Positions 18,178-27,423 are shown, numbered from the stretch's first letter. The stretch: 64,000 bases of DNA from JAPOUP01 sp026708635 (GCA_965200115.1 OZ241336.1:3596001-3660000); one strand, 5' to 3'. Numbers and translations: made by a program. The notes: generated by a model from the sequence alone, not told the origin.

Positions 18178-19238
18178 GCCTTGCCTCCCTGAATTCCCTT
18201 CAGGAGCGTCGCCCGGTCGACGATCCCGATGTCGTCGCCGTCGTCGCCGGTGATGACGATCACATGGTCCGTGGCGGTCGCGATGTCGATCAGGCGGTCC
18301 AGGTCCGAGCCATGGTGTGCCCGCGGAGACCGGTCGAGGTCGACCGGGCGGGACGGGACGTACTCGTCGATCGGGACCATGATCGAATGCGCGAACACCA
18401 GTTTCAGCTTCGAGATCCCCTCGACGAAATCGCGGACGTACCCGTCGGCGGGCCGCGTAACGATTTCCTCGGGAGTGCCGATCTGGACGATGCGGCCGTC
18501 GTTCATGATGGCGATCCGGTTCCCGATGCGGATCGCCTCGTCTAGGTCGTGCGTGATGAACACGGTGGTCTTGTCCATCTCGGCGGAAAGGGCCATGAAC
18601 TGGTCCTGCAGCTGGCGCCGGATGAGCGGGTCAAGGGCCGAGAACGGCTCGTCCATCAGCAGGACGTCCGGGTCGGAGGCCAGGGCCCGCGCCAGCCCGA
18701 CGCGCTGCTGCATCCCGCCCGAGAGCTCGTGCGGGAACCTGTCCTCATAGCCTGTCAGGTTCACCCGGTCGAGGCACCGCTGCGAGACTTCCCAGCGCCG
18801 CGACTTGGGCTCCCCCCGCACCTGAAGGGGGAACGCGACGTTGTCGCGTACCGTCCTGTGCGGCAGGAGTGCCATGTGCTGGAACACCATGCCGATCCGG
18901 TTCGCCCGAACCTCGCGCAGCTCCGCGTCGCCCAGCGCGAGGATGTCCTGGCCAAGGACGGTGATGGACCCCACGGTCGGCTCGATCAGGCGGTTCAGGT
19001 GCCGGACCATGGTGGATTTGCCGGACCCGGAGAGGCCCATCACGCAGAATATCTCGCCGCGCTCGACCGAGAACGAGACGTCGGCGATCCCGACAACGCA
19101 GCCGAATTCGCGCAGGACGTCCGCCTTGCCGAGTCCGCGCTCCCGCACCGCCTCCATCGCTTCCTTCGCGGTCTGGCCGAACACTTTCCAGACGTTGCGC
19201 AGCTCGATTACGGCGTCAGGCACGTCGCGCTCCCGCAT
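18174..19238 (-). CDS. ProV-like quaternary amine ABC transporter ATP-binding protein
   Basis: 354 residues: MGLSGSGKST Walker A, FQHMALLPHRTV Q-loop, LSGGMQQRVGLARA signature, DVLLMDEPFSALDPL Walker B, and switch His in TVFITHD. About 80 residues at the C-terminus form a single CBS-like regulatory half as in OpuAA/ProV. Its N-terminus has the typical ProV insert before Walker A (AKEAMEAVRERGLGKADVLREFG). ATG 19238 lacks a clear ribosome site; GTG 19223, with GGGAG six bases upstream, is a credible alternative start that would shorten the protein by five residues. Confidence 0.9.
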   Translation of the reverse strand: MRERDVPDAVIELRNVWKVFGQTAKEAMEAVRERGLGKADVLREFGCVVGIADVSFSVERGEIFCVMGLSGSGKSTMVRHLNRLIEPTVGSITVLGQDILALGDAELREVRANRIGMVFQHMALLPHRTVRDNVAFPLQVRGEPKSRRWEVSQRCLDRVNLTGYEDRFPHELSGGMQQRVGLARALASDPDVLLMDEPFSALDPLIRRQLQDQFMALSAEMDKTTVFITHDLDEAIRIGNRIAIMNDGRIVQIGTPEEIVTRPADGYVRDFVEGISKLKLVFAHSIMVPIDEYVPSRPVDLDRSPRAHHGSDLDRLIDIATATDHVIVITGDDGDDIGIVDRATLLKGIQGGKA

Positions 19239-19244
19239 CGGAAG

Positions 19245-19282
19245 GCCGCCCCCGCGCCCGGCAGGCCGGGCGCGGGGGCGGC
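19245..19282. promoter_or_regulatory. Intercistronic 17-bp GC stem-loop between proX and proV
   Basis: Arms 19245-19261 and 19266-19282 are perfectly complementary with a CAGG loop. It starts eight bases past the proX stop on the minus strand and lacks a U-run, so it probably protects the proX message and throttles read-through into proV, giving excess binding protein. Same arrangement as at 9899-9923. Confidence 0.65.
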
Positions 19283-19289
19283 ACGGGCG

Positions 19290-20243
19290 TCAGTTGAACC
19301 AGGAATCGACGAGGCTGGAGTTCTCGGCCACCCATTCGCGCGCGAACTCCTCCGGGTCCCTGCCGTCGACCGAGAGGGCGTAAACGATGCCGTTCACGTG
19401 CTCGGTATCCAGCCTGACGCTGGCGAGCATCGCCGCCGCCGCAGGCTGCGATTGCTCCAGCGCCTTCGCCCAGAAGATGTGCAGCTTCGTTGAATCCCAT
19501 GCCGTGCCCGCCATGGAGTTCTCGAGCCAGTCAGGGTCGTCCGTCGGCTGCTTCACGTCCCATTGGGCGGCGTCGTGGGGCGGTTCCTCCAGCTTGACGA
19601 GGTCGTAGAGCGAGAACATGTGATGCGGTGTGTAGCAGTAGAAGACGATGTTATCGCCCTGCGCGATGGCGTTGTCGACCTGCGCGAGCGCCAGCGTCTC
19701 GTCCATCTCAATGAGGTTCATCGTTTCCGCGTAGCCGTACGTCCGGGCACGGATCTTCTCGACGTTGGTCGAGGCCCAGCCCGCCGCGCCGATCCAGATC
19801 TCGCCCATGCCGTCGCCGTCGGTGTCGAACTGCGAAGCGACCGCCGGGTCGGTCAGGTCGCTGACGGCCGAGATCCCGGTCCTTTCCTGAGTGTCCCTGG
19901 TCGCGCAGATGTGCTGTTCGGCAAGAACGGCGTGCGGATTGAAGGTCACGGTACCCTTCTCCGTCACGAACGTGTCGTGCAGGTTCTGCTGGTTGGGCAG
20001 CCAGACCTCCGGATGCACGTGCATGGCGCCGGAATCCATAGCCTCGAAGACCACCGGGTTCGAGCCGTTCTGCATCTGGACCGTGAGGCCCAGGTTCTCC
20101 TCCAGCGCGACCTTCAGGATGTGTGCCGTGCCGCGCACGGACGCCCAGTTCGGCACGCCGATGATGATGTCGTCGGCAACCGCCGCGCCGGCACCTCCGG
20201 AAAGCGCGATCGCCGCGATCAGTGTACGTAGTCTCGTTTGCAT
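19290..20243 (-). CDS. ProX-like periplasmic quaternary amine-binding protein
   Basis: 317 residues with a signal peptide (LRTLIAAIALSGGAGAAVA, cut before D-D). The mature protein starts IIIGVPNWASVRGTAHILK and contains aromatic-rich segments (HVHPEVWLPNQ, IWIGAAGWAS, FYCYTPHHMF) that in OpuAC/ProX proteins build the Trp/Tyr cage for a quaternary ammonium group. Strong AAGGGGAAGG ribosome site before ATG 20243. It would supply the ProV/ProW transporter downstream; ligand could be glycine betaine, proline betaine or a methylated arginine given the gene upstream. Confidence 0.9.
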   Translation of the reverse strand: MQTRLRTLIAAIALSGGAGAAVADDIIIGVPNWASVRGTAHILKVALEENLGLTVQMQNGSNPVVFEAMDSGAMHVHPEVWLPNQQNLHDTFVTEKGTVTFNPHAVLAEQHICATRDTQERTGISAVSDLTDPAVASQFDTDGDGMGEIWIGAAGWASTNVEKIRARTYGYAETMNLIEMDETLALAQVDNAIAQGDNIVFYCYTPHHMFSLYDLVKLEEPPHDAAQWDVKQPTDDPDWLENSMAGTAWDSTKLHIFWAKALEQSQPAAAAMLASVRLDTEHVNGIVYALSVDGRDPEEFAREWVAENSSLVDSWFN

Positions 20244-20299
20244 TTTCCTTCCCCTTTTCTAGATTTCCGTTCCCCGTCATGTGCCCGGCTGGCCGGGCG

Positions 20300-21193
20300 T
20301 CAGACATCGTCCCTCTTCAGAGCCTGGCAAAGGCAGTGGACGCCGCCTCCGCCAAGCGTGAACATCGACATGTCCGGATCGTAGACCTCGAAGCCCATGG
20401 CCCGCATGCGTTCGTTCAGGTCCCTCGCGCCGGCCATGGAGAGAACCTTGCCGTTCCCGAGCGCGACGAGGTTAACGCCCAGGTTCCTGGCCTCGGCGTA
20501 CCCCACGTCGACCAGTTCAATGCCCCAACCGCGAATGGTCTCGACAAGCCAGGGCTCCATCGCGTCGACGCAGGCCACCGCCAGCTTGTCGGCCAGGGGC
20601 ACGATCAGCCCGTCCATGTGGACGAACTCACGGCTGATCGGGGCGGTCAGAGCCTCCCAGCCCTCGGCCTCGACGAGCCGCGCGACCTGCTCGGCGCCTT
20701 CCTTCTCCGAGCGCTCGCCACTGTAGCCGATCAGGACCCGGCCCGGCTCGATGATGTTGAAGTCGCCGCCCTCGAAATGGCCCGCCGTCGCGTAGTTCCA
20801 GATCGGGATGCCATTCAACTGGTGGAACCGGATCGCCGACACATGGTCGGCGCGACGGACCTTGAGCTGCATGTGGCAGATCAGTGCGCCCCATGGCGTC
20901 ATCGCCGAGCTGTCGCGGGCGAAGAAGTTGCGGTGCAGCACCGGGTCGCTCTCCAGGTAGTGGCAGTTGACGCCGTTCTCTTCGTAGATCGAGACCATCT
21001 CGGCATGCTGGGCCATCGCGAGCTTCAGGTCGAACCGGACGCCCGTGCGGTCGGCGTTCGCCAGCGTGCGGCCGATCAGCGGTCCGGCCTCGACCCACCT
21101 GAAGTGGTCCGGTCGGCCCAGAAGCACGTGCCGCAGGGTGCCGTGGTCGTTCGTGATACCCCAGTCGGGGGATTTCCCGGAAGCACTGAGCAT
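20300..21193 (-). CDS. Amidinotransferase-superfamily enzyme (DDAH / arginine deiminase-like)
   Basis: 297 residues with the guanidine-modifying superfamily residues: an early H-G-T-L-R-H-V-L-L-G motif, FEGGDFN (substrate carboxylates), FVHMDG (catalytic His-Asp), and GGGVHCLC near the C-terminus, where C287 after H286 is the predicted nucleophile. Such enzymes hydrolyse or transfer the amidino group of arginine derivatives. First gene of an operon with proX-proV-proW 56 bases downstream, so it may process the imported compound, for example methylated arginine. Exact substrate not determinable. Confidence 0.78.
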   Translation of the reverse strand: MLSASGKSPDWGITNDHGTLRHVLLGRPDHFRWVEAGPLIGRTLANADRTGVRFDLKLAMAQHAEMVSIYEENGVNCHYLESDPVLHRNFFARDSSAMTPWGALICHMQLKVRRADHVSAIRFHQLNGIPIWNYATAGHFEGGDFNIIEPGRVLIGYSGERSEKEGAEQVARLVEAEGWEALTAPISREFVHMDGLIVPLADKLAVACVDAMEPWLVETIRGWGIELVDVGYAEARNLGVNLVALGNGKVLSMAGARDLNERMRAMGFEVYDPDMSMFTLGGGGVHCLCQALKRDDV

Positions 21194-21769
21194 CGGTAGG
21201 ATCCGTCGCTGCGTCTTCGATTTTCATCGCTACGCTCCGGGCAACCCGGAGTCAACCTCTTTGGCGCTTCGGCCGAGCGCTATCCCGCGCCGGTTTTTCC
21301 TGACGGTGAACCGCCGCGTCGGCGTGGAAACCCGAAAAACGAATCACTCTTGGGGCCGCCTGTAACGGGGAGACGGAAAACGCCGGATCCCCGGCACGAT
21401 ATGACCGCTCCACCGCGGAGAGACGCGTCGTCTCGCTGAAGGCGTAGGAAAATCGTGGAAGCGGTACGCTTTCCCCGCGCTCCCGCAATCGCTTCGTGCG
21501 GAGCGCCGACCGCGGATTCGTCCCGCGCGCTTCCGGCATGACGGCCCAAAACACGGGAGGCAAAAAAATCCGGTATATACCCTTCGCAACGAACCGCGAT
21601 AAGATACAATCGCAACCGAATGGGGTTATGTAGCCCGGGTATCTGTGGCAGTATGCTTCGCGGTTGATGTGATTACGGTGCGCTGGCGGCGGCGGTGCCG
21701 GGGCTTTATTTCCGGGGATGGTTCCGGGAAAGCCATGAAAGCCATTTAAGCCAGCGAGGAAAGACACGG
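21194..21769. other. Intergenic region upstream of the RiPP locus
   Basis: About 575 bases between the divergent amidinotransferase operon and the first NHLP-type leader. Local AT-richness near 21560-21660 marks a likely promoter area (see 21583-21610). Minus-strand open frames here have no recognisable protein features. Confidence 0.4.
21583..21610 (+). promoter_or_regulatory. Possible promoter of the RiPP locus
   Basis: TTCGCA at 21583-21588, a 16-base spacer, then TACAAT at 21605-21610, within an AT-rich patch. The -10 is good, the -35 weak. It would transcribe the leader-like gene at 21770 and the exporter genes. Confidence 0.25.
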
Positions 21770-22012
21770 GTGAAAACGGCAGTGGAAATTGAGACGCGGA
21801 TCAAGGCGGTGGACGGTGGGGCTCCAATCCCCTGTGTCCGGCAGTTGCGGGCTTCGAAAGATGTGATCAGGGCCGTCACCGGATTGACGGTCCCGGAAAA
21901 CCTCGCCATCCATATCCGGAGTGAAACCGCCATTGGCATGAACCGTGCCCCGACGTCGGCGGTCGCCTCCCCGGCATACCCTGACCCCCTCCGTCCCGGC
22001 AGGGTAGGGTGA
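21770..22012 (+). CDS. NHLP-type RiPP precursor paralogue, apparently frameshifted/degenerate
   Basis: GTG start with AGGAAAG upstream gives 80 residues. The first 54 align without gaps to the intact precursor at 28223: both begin KTA-x-E-x-E and share I-K-A, R-x-L/M, K-x-V-I-x-x-V-T-G-L-x-V-P and H-I/V...E-x-A. After that the two part ways. In the neighbouring frame this gene reads VGGRLPGIP and stops, matching the MGGRLSDEE region of the intact leader, so a single-base indel plus a nonsense change seems to have removed the leader end and the Gly-Gly core. Probably a non-functional precursor, or a leader-only peptide. Confidence 0.55.
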   Translation: MKTAVEIETRIKAVDGGAPIPCVRQLRASKDVIRAVTGLTVPENLAIHIRSETAIGMNRAPTSAVASPAYPDPLRPGRVG

Positions 22013-22112
22013 TCGGGTCAGACCGGATGTGCGATTGGAGACGCGTTCCCGTAACGGCTCCCGTGTGATCGGTTCCATTCAATGCCCCAACCATTTCAGG
22101 CGGTTGCATAAA

Positions 22113-22280
22113 ATGCCCAGAGCATATCATCTTTACCGCAGGGAAGCGCTTATCCGCAATGTCCAGCCCGAAAGGCTGGACGATCCGTTGCGGGTAACGG
22201 CACGGCATGAGCGGGTTTTCCGGTTTGCGCTTCTTATCGTGTCGCTTGTTCTGTTCTCCTGGGCCGTATCCACGGTTTGA
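22113..22280 (+). CDS. Stub of an NHLM HlyD-type membrane fusion protein
   Basis: A 55-residue protein beginning MPRAYHLYRREALI, then RNVQPERLDDPLRVTA, and a single TM helix (VFRFALLIVSLVLFSWAVSTV) before TGA. The pattern Y/F-R-x-x-A-L-x-x-x-x-P-E-x-L-D-x-P-L-x-V followed by a membrane helix matches the N-terminus of HlyD-like adaptor proteins that accompany NHLM exporters, normally several hundred residues long. Only the cytoplasmic tail and anchor remain; the periplasmic coiled-coil and lipoyl parts are absent and no downstream frame supplies them. Thirteen bases separate it from the C39-peptidase exporter gene. Confidence 0.5.
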   Translation: MPRAYHLYRREALIRNVQPERLDDPLRVTARHERVFRFALLIVSLVLFSWAVSTV

Positions 22281-22292
22281 CCGTTGGTTTCG

Positions 22293-24509
22293 ATGACAAA
22301 TCCCGTCAGGTTGTGCGCCCAAGCGGTTTTCCGGCTCAAAACGGGAACGCGGCGCGTCCGCACGCCGCTGGTCATGCAACTGGAGGCCGCGGACTGCGGC
22401 GCCGCCTGTCTGGGAAGCGTACTTGCCCATTTCGGGCGCTGGGTGACCCTGGAGGAACTGAGGGACGCCTGCGCGGTCGGGAGGGATGGCTCGACACTTG
22501 AGGACATCGCGCTCGCCGCAAGGAAATATGGACTTAACGCCGTCGGGCGATCCGTCCGGATCGAGAAACTGGCCAGTCTGCCCATGCCGATGATTCTCTA
22601 TTGGGGATTCAATCACTTCCTCGTCCTCGAGGGCATCGGGAACGGACGTTTCTATCTGAACGACCCCGCCGAGGGTCATCGCGCTGTCGACCGGCATGTA
22701 TTCAATCGGGACTATACCGGTGTCGTTCTGGAACTTAGCCCGGGTCCCGAATTCCGGCCATCGGGAACGCGGCCGAGCGTTTTGCGCCGGCTATGGCCAT
22801 GGCTGAGGGACTACGGTTCGATTCTTGTCCGAACCGCCATCTACAGTCTGCTCCTCGCCCTGGTCTCCCTGGCGTTACCGGTGCTTCTCGCGACATTTGT
22901 CGACCGGGTTCTGGAGAGCCGGCAGACGGACCTGAGCGGTGTGCTGGTCGCGGCGATGCTGGCGGTCTCCGTCCTCACCTGCATGCTGACCTGGCTTCAG
23001 ATGAGAACGATCCGCGAACTTGTCGTCCGGCTCTCGGTCGAACAGTCGGATCGTTACCTGGATTCCCTTCTTCGGCTCCCGATGAAGTTCTTCGCGCACC
23101 GTCTGGTCGGCGACCTGACTTTTCGCATGAGGCTGATTGACTGGATCGCCGAAATCGGAGCGGGCCAGCTGGTGCGGCTGGCGGTCGAACTGGTCATGAG
23201 CGTCACTTTCCTGGCGGCCATGCTGATATACGACTTCCGGCTGTCGCTGGCCGTCCTGGGCCTTGGAGTTGCCTGTATTGTCTCGACGCGGGCGCTGACC
23301 CGCCTCCGCCGGGACCGGAATCACCAGCTACGGCGCGAGCAGGGCATTTTGGTCGGGTTGACCGCAGGTGGCCTGGCATCGGTCGAAACCCTTCAGGCGA
23401 CGGCTCGTGAGGCGGATTTCTTTTCGCGCTGGAGCGGCAGGCAGGCCAGGGAACTGGCCGCGCGGCAGGATTTTGTGGAACTCGGCCATGTGGCGTCCTC
23501 GCTTCCGTTGCTGTTCCAGATTCTGGCGGCGGCGGTCGTGTTCGGGTTTGGCGGCATTCAGATGGTTTCCGGATCCCTGACCGTTGGCGAACTGATGGGC
23601 TTCTACGTCCTCGCCGGCAATTTCCTGCGGCCCGTGGGCCAGCTGGCGCAGTTCTCGGACATTCTGGAGAGGCTCGATGCGGAGCTGGCGAGAATCGATG
23701 ATGTCCTGAAGGCGCCGCTTGACGTTTACAGCGCCGATAGCGACGCTTCCCCGCGGCAGGATATCGCCACGCTGGACGGTCGCCTGCGCTTGGTCGGTCG
23801 ATTGGAGATGCGCGGTGTGACATTCGGTTTCCAGAGAAACCGCGAACCCCTTATCAAGGATTTCGACCTGACGGTCGAGCCCGGCCAGCGTGTGGCGCTG
23901 GTTGGACCGAGCGGTTCGGGCAAGTCCACCCTGGCGCTCCTCGCGGCCGGGCTGTACCGACCCTGGTCAGGGGAAATCCTTTTTGACGGCCTCCCGCTCT
24001 CCGAGATTCCCCGCGAGGTCTTCGGAAAGTCGGTGTCGATGGTCGACCAGCACCCGGTTATGTTCGCCGCGACCGTGCGCAACAACCTCACGATGTGGGA
24101 CCCGACGGTCCCCGACCGCTTTGTGACCGCCGCCGCGCGCGACGCCGCGATTCACGAGGAAATAATCGGTCGAACGGCGGGTTATGAATCCATGGTGGAG
24201 GAGGGCGGGCGTAATTTCAGCGGCGGGCAGCGCCTTCGCCTGGAAGTCGCCAGGGCGCTTGTCAGGAACCCCTCTCTGATAATCCTCGATGAGGCGACCA
24301 GTGCGCTTGATCCCATGACCGAACTGGAGATCGACAACCGGATCCGCCGCCGCGGCTGTTCCTGCCTGATCGTCGCGCATCGCCTGAGCACCATCCGTGA
24401 CGCCGACCGGATCGTCGTTATCGAAGAGGGGCGCGTGGTGGAGCGGGGAACGCATGACGAGCTGTATGGTGTCGATAGCGTCTACCGCAGGTTGATCGAT
24501 GGTGAATGA
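22293..24509 (+). CDS. NHLM-type peptidase-containing ABC exporter (C39 peptidase, TM, ATPase)
   Basis: 738 residues in the order expected for a bacteriocin/RiPP peptidase-containing transporter. Residues 24-150 are a C39 cysteine protease with Q29 (oxyanion), C35 in EAADCGAAC, H108 in GFNHFLVLEG and D124 in YLNDPAEG, so the triad is intact. A six-helix ABC TM region follows (about 160-450), then the ATPase: GPSGSGKST near 537, NFSGGQRLRLEVARAL, LIILDEATSALD and switch His in LIVAHRLST. It should cut the leader after Gly-Gly and export the core across the inner membrane. The in-frame TTG 22284 is a less likely start. Confidence 0.92.
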   Translation: MTNPVRLCAQAVFRLKTGTRRVRTPLVMQLEAADCGAACLGSVLAHFGRWVTLEELRDACAVGRDGSTLEDIALAARKYGLNAVGRSVRIEKLASLPMPMILYWGFNHFLVLEGIGNGRFYLNDPAEGHRAVDRHVFNRDYTGVVLELSPGPEFRPSGTRPSVLRRLWPWLRDYGSILVRTAIYSLLLALVSLALPVLLATFVDRVLESRQTDLSGVLVAAMLAVSVLTCMLTWLQMRTIRELVVRLSVEQSDRYLDSLLRLPMKFFAHRLVGDLTFRMRLIDWIAEIGAGQLVRLAVELVMSVTFLAAMLIYDFRLSLAVLGLGVACIVSTRALTRLRRDRNHQLRREQGILVGLTAGGLASVETLQATAREADFFSRWSGRQARELAARQDFVELGHVASSLPLLFQILAAAVVFGFGGIQMVSGSLTVGELMGFYVLAGNFLRPVGQLAQFSDILERLDAELARIDDVLKAPLDVYSADSDASPRQDIATLDGRLRLVGRLEMRGVTFGFQRNREPLIKDFDLTVEPGQRVALVGPSGSGKSTLALLAAGLYRPWSGEILFDGLPLSEIPREVFGKSVSMVDQHPVMFAATVRNNLTMWDPTVPDRFVTAAARDAAIHEEIIGRTAGYESMVEEGGRNFSGGQRLRLEVARALVRNPSLIILDEATSALDPMTELEIDNRIRRRGCSCLIVAHRLSTIRDADRIVVIEEGRVVERGTHDELYGVDSVYRRLIDGE

Positions 24510-27423
24510 AACGATGCCGGAGGATCCATTGGATCCATTCGCCTGCTTCGTCGCGGCAGTCGGTGAACCGCGCCCGGCCGCCGCCAATCGCCCGATCGAT
24601 CTGGACGATCCCGGTGTCGTTCTGTTCGTCGAGCGCGGAGCCGTCGACATACTGGCGGCCGAGTACGGCGATGGCAGGATGCGGTCACCCTTCAGGCCGT
24701 TGGTGCGCCTGGAGCGGGGCAGGCTAGCGTTCGGCGCGGACCTTACGGGCCATCCGGTCAAGCTGGTCGCGAAGGGATTGCCGGAGTGCCGGCTGCGTTG
24801 CCTGTCACTGGAGCGCCTGGTCGCGGAAATCGAGGGCAGGGGCGATGCGGGTGGGCTCGCGGACGCGTTGACGGCGCAGATCGATGCCTGGGTCAACGAC
24901 TTCGCCGCCGCGGTTGTCGGTGAAATGGAGGTGCATCCCCGCATAGAGACCGCGCTCGCTCCTGGAAGCCCGGTCCGAAACGGCTTTGCGTCGGCCGGGG
25001 AGGGGGTGGTGTGGGTCGTCGCCGACGGTCTGGACGCGACTTTCGTCGATTTGGCGCATTCCGAACCGGACGGGCCGGGCATGATGCCGGTGACTCCGGA
25101 TAGCTGGATCGATCTGCATTCGGCGGAAGGGTGTGTATGCAGATCCTCCCGCGAACTCGGCATCGGCCCGTTGCTGACCGATGGTCTGCCGGAATTCCAC
25201 CGGCTGGCGCTCGGCGCTGAAGCCCTTAACCGCCATCTTCTGCTGGTTGATGACGCCAATCAACAGAGAGCGCGGGTTGCCCGGCGTTACAACGAGAAGA
25301 TCGAGGCCAGAAGGGGCCTGTCGGCCCTGTTCGAGCCCGACGCGTCAGTGGAACGGGATGGCACGGCGCTCGGGGCGGCGCTGAGAATGATAGGCCGGTG
25401 GGAAGGCATCTCGATCCTGACACCGGTCATTCCCGGCGAAGCGGAGCCGTCGCTCAAGGATTACTGCGAGGCATCGGGTACGCGGATGCGTCGCATTCAG
25501 CTGTCGGCCGAGAAGCGTTGGTGGCTTGGGGACAATGGCGCCATGCTCGCCTTTCGCCGCGAGGACGGCCGGCCGGTCGTTCTATTGCCCGGTCGGGTTG
25601 GCGGATACCTGGTAGTGGATCCCGCTACGGGTAGGTCCGTCCCGGCGGACGCGGCGGTGACGAACCAGCTCCGCGACGCGTACACGCTTTATCCCGGACT
25701 GCAGCAGGGCGGTACCGCGACGATACGGGAGCTGTTTCAGGTCGGCGGTGCGAAGGCCTCTTTCGAGTTCGCGCAACTCACCGTTGCCGGCCTTGGCGCC
25801 GGACTGCTGGCCCTTTCGCCAGCCATCGCCGTCCAGTTTCTGGTCGGAAAGTCCGTGACGGACGGTGATGCGGTTTCCCTGATCCAGTTCTCTGCGGTTC
25901 TGGTCGGTCTCGCCTTCGCGGCGTCTCTGGCGCACATTCTCCGCGGTACCGCGCTCATGCGTCTGGAAGGCCGCCTGGCCGCGAGGCTGGGGGCCGCACT
26001 CCAGGATCGTCTGCTCCGTCTGCGGTCGGGATTTTTCCGCCGCCACAGCGCGGGGGAACTCACGGCGAGAGCGATGGTCTTTCAGGATATCAGGGACAAT
26101 GTCGCCGGAATCGCGGTAGACGCGTTATTTTCGACCCTGTTCGCGTTGCCGGCCCTGGTCCTGATCTTCTTTTTCAGCGCCGCGCTGGGTTGGGCCGCTC
26201 TATGCCTGGCCATCGTGGCGGTCGGCTTGACGGCTGCGTTCTGCGTCCTTCATTTTGAACCCCAGCGCCGCCATCAGGAAGCGCTGCGCACGCTGACCGC
26301 CGAGCTGCATCAGTTCCTCAGCGGAATCGCGAAGTTGCGGGTGACGGGATCGGAAGTCTCGGCGTTCGCCGCCTGGGCAGGACGATACCGGGAGCAGAAA
26401 CGGCTGGAGATCCGTCTGTCCGTCCTCAGCGAGCGCACCACCGCGTTCTGCGCCGCCATGCCCGCGCTCGCGAGCGCGGTCATGTTCCTGGTCGTTCCGA
26501 AGGGAAGCGACGCGGACCTGTCCACCGGGGATTTTCTCGCCGTTTACACCGCGGCGATGGTCTTCTTTTTTTCGGTTGTTACGCTGGGCAATTCTTCCAA
26601 GGCCCTTTCCTATGTCAAACCGGCGTGCGAGCAGGTCCGTCCGATTCTTGAAAGCCCGACGGAAAATAGGGTCCGGAACGCCGTCAGGCCAACGCTTGCC
26701 GGCGAACTTCTGCTCGACCGAGTGACTTTCGGCTATCCCAGAACCGGAAAGATCGTTCTGGATGAAGTCACGATCCACGCGAAACGAGGTGAGTTTGTCG
26801 CGATTGTCGGTACTTCCGGAGCCGGGAAGAGCACCCTCTTCCGGCTTGCCCTGGGGCTCGAGAAACCGCTGTCAGGCTCGGTTTGCTACGATGGCCGCGA
26901 TCTGGCCCACCTGGACCTGAGCGCGGTCCGCGGCCAGCTTGGCGTGGTCACGCAGCATGGCGATTTACGCAACGGCACGATTCTCGAAAACATAATTGGG
27001 GTCGGCGGTGATTTCACGGCCGAGGATGCGTGGCGCGCCGCCTCCGACGCGGCCGTGGACCGGGACATAAAGGCAATGCCAATGGGTCTTCACACCGCCG
27101 TCGCGGAGAATTCGGTGACGCTCTCGGGTGGACAGAGCCAGCGGATCCGTATCGCCGCGGCCTTGGTCGGCAGGCCTAGGGTCATCTTTCTGGACGAACC
27201 GACAAGCTGGCTCGATACGAAGAGTCAGGCGGAGACGATGAAAGGTATCGAGCGGTTAACGGCAACCCGTTTCATCATAGCCCATCGTCTGTCCACCATC
27301 CGTATGGCCAGCCGGATTTACGTGCTGCACCAGGGCCGGGTGGCGCAGGTCGGCAGGTTCCGGGAGTTGCTGGCCGTGGAAGGGCCCTTCCGCGACCTCG
27401 CGTTGCGGCAGATGGCCGGTTGA
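24499..27423 (+). CDS. NHLM-type ABC exporter, second subunit (no peptidase)
   Basis: 974 residues, overlapping the previous gene by 11 bases. The roughly 400-residue N-terminal part lacks C39 residues and looks like the NHLM ABC2 accessory region; an ABC TM domain spans about 420-700 (including FFRRHSAGELTARAMVFQDIRDNV, the coupling-helix region), and the ATPase has GTSGAGKST near 770, LSGGQSQRIRIAAAL and VIFLDEPTSWLD plus FIIAHRLST. In NHLM loci this protein pairs with the peptidase-containing exporter, probably as a heterodimer. The TSWLD Walker B end deviates from the usual TSALD. Confidence 0.9.
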   Translation: MVNETMPEDPLDPFACFVAAVGEPRPAAANRPIDLDDPGVVLFVERGAVDILAAEYGDGRMRSPFRPLVRLERGRLAFGADLTGHPVKLVAKGLPECRLRCLSLERLVAEIEGRGDAGGLADALTAQIDAWVNDFAAAVVGEMEVHPRIETALAPGSPVRNGFASAGEGVVWVVADGLDATFVDLAHSEPDGPGMMPVTPDSWIDLHSAEGCVCRSSRELGIGPLLTDGLPEFHRLALGAEALNRHLLLVDDANQQRARVARRYNEKIEARRGLSALFEPDASVERDGTALGAALRMIGRWEGISILTPVIPGEAEPSLKDYCEASGTRMRRIQLSAEKRWWLGDNGAMLAFRREDGRPVVLLPGRVGGYLVVDPATGRSVPADAAVTNQLRDAYTLYPGLQQGGTATIRELFQVGGAKASFEFAQLTVAGLGAGLLALSPAIAVQFLVGKSVTDGDAVSLIQFSAVLVGLAFAASLAHILRGTALMRLEGRLAARLGAALQDRLLRLRSGFFRRHSAGELTARAMVFQDIRDNVAGIAVDALFSTLFALPALVLIFFFSAALGWAALCLAIVAVGLTAAFCVLHFEPQRRHQEALRTLTAELHQFLSGIAKLRVTGSEVSAFAAWAGRYREQKRLEIRLSVLSERTTAFCAAMPALASAVMFLVVPKGSDADLSTGDFLAVYTAAMVFFFSVVTLGNSSKALSYVKPACEQVRPILESPTENRVRNAVRPTLAGELLLDRVTFGYPRTGKIVLDEVTIHAKRGEFVAIVGTSGAGKSTLFRLALGLEKPLSGSVCYDGRDLAHLDLSAVRGQLGVVTQHGDLRNGTILENIIGVGGDFTAEDAWRAASDAAVDRDIKAMPMGLHTAVAENSVTLSGGQSQRIRIAAALVGRPRVIFLDEPTSWLDTKSQAETMKGIERLTATRFIIAHRLSTIRMASRIYVLHQGRVAQVGRFRELLAVEGPFRDLALRQMAG

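Noticed and set aside
21252..21767. 171-codon minus frame upstream of the RiPP locus
   Set aside because: No protein-like segments or ribosome site; region better explained as promoter.
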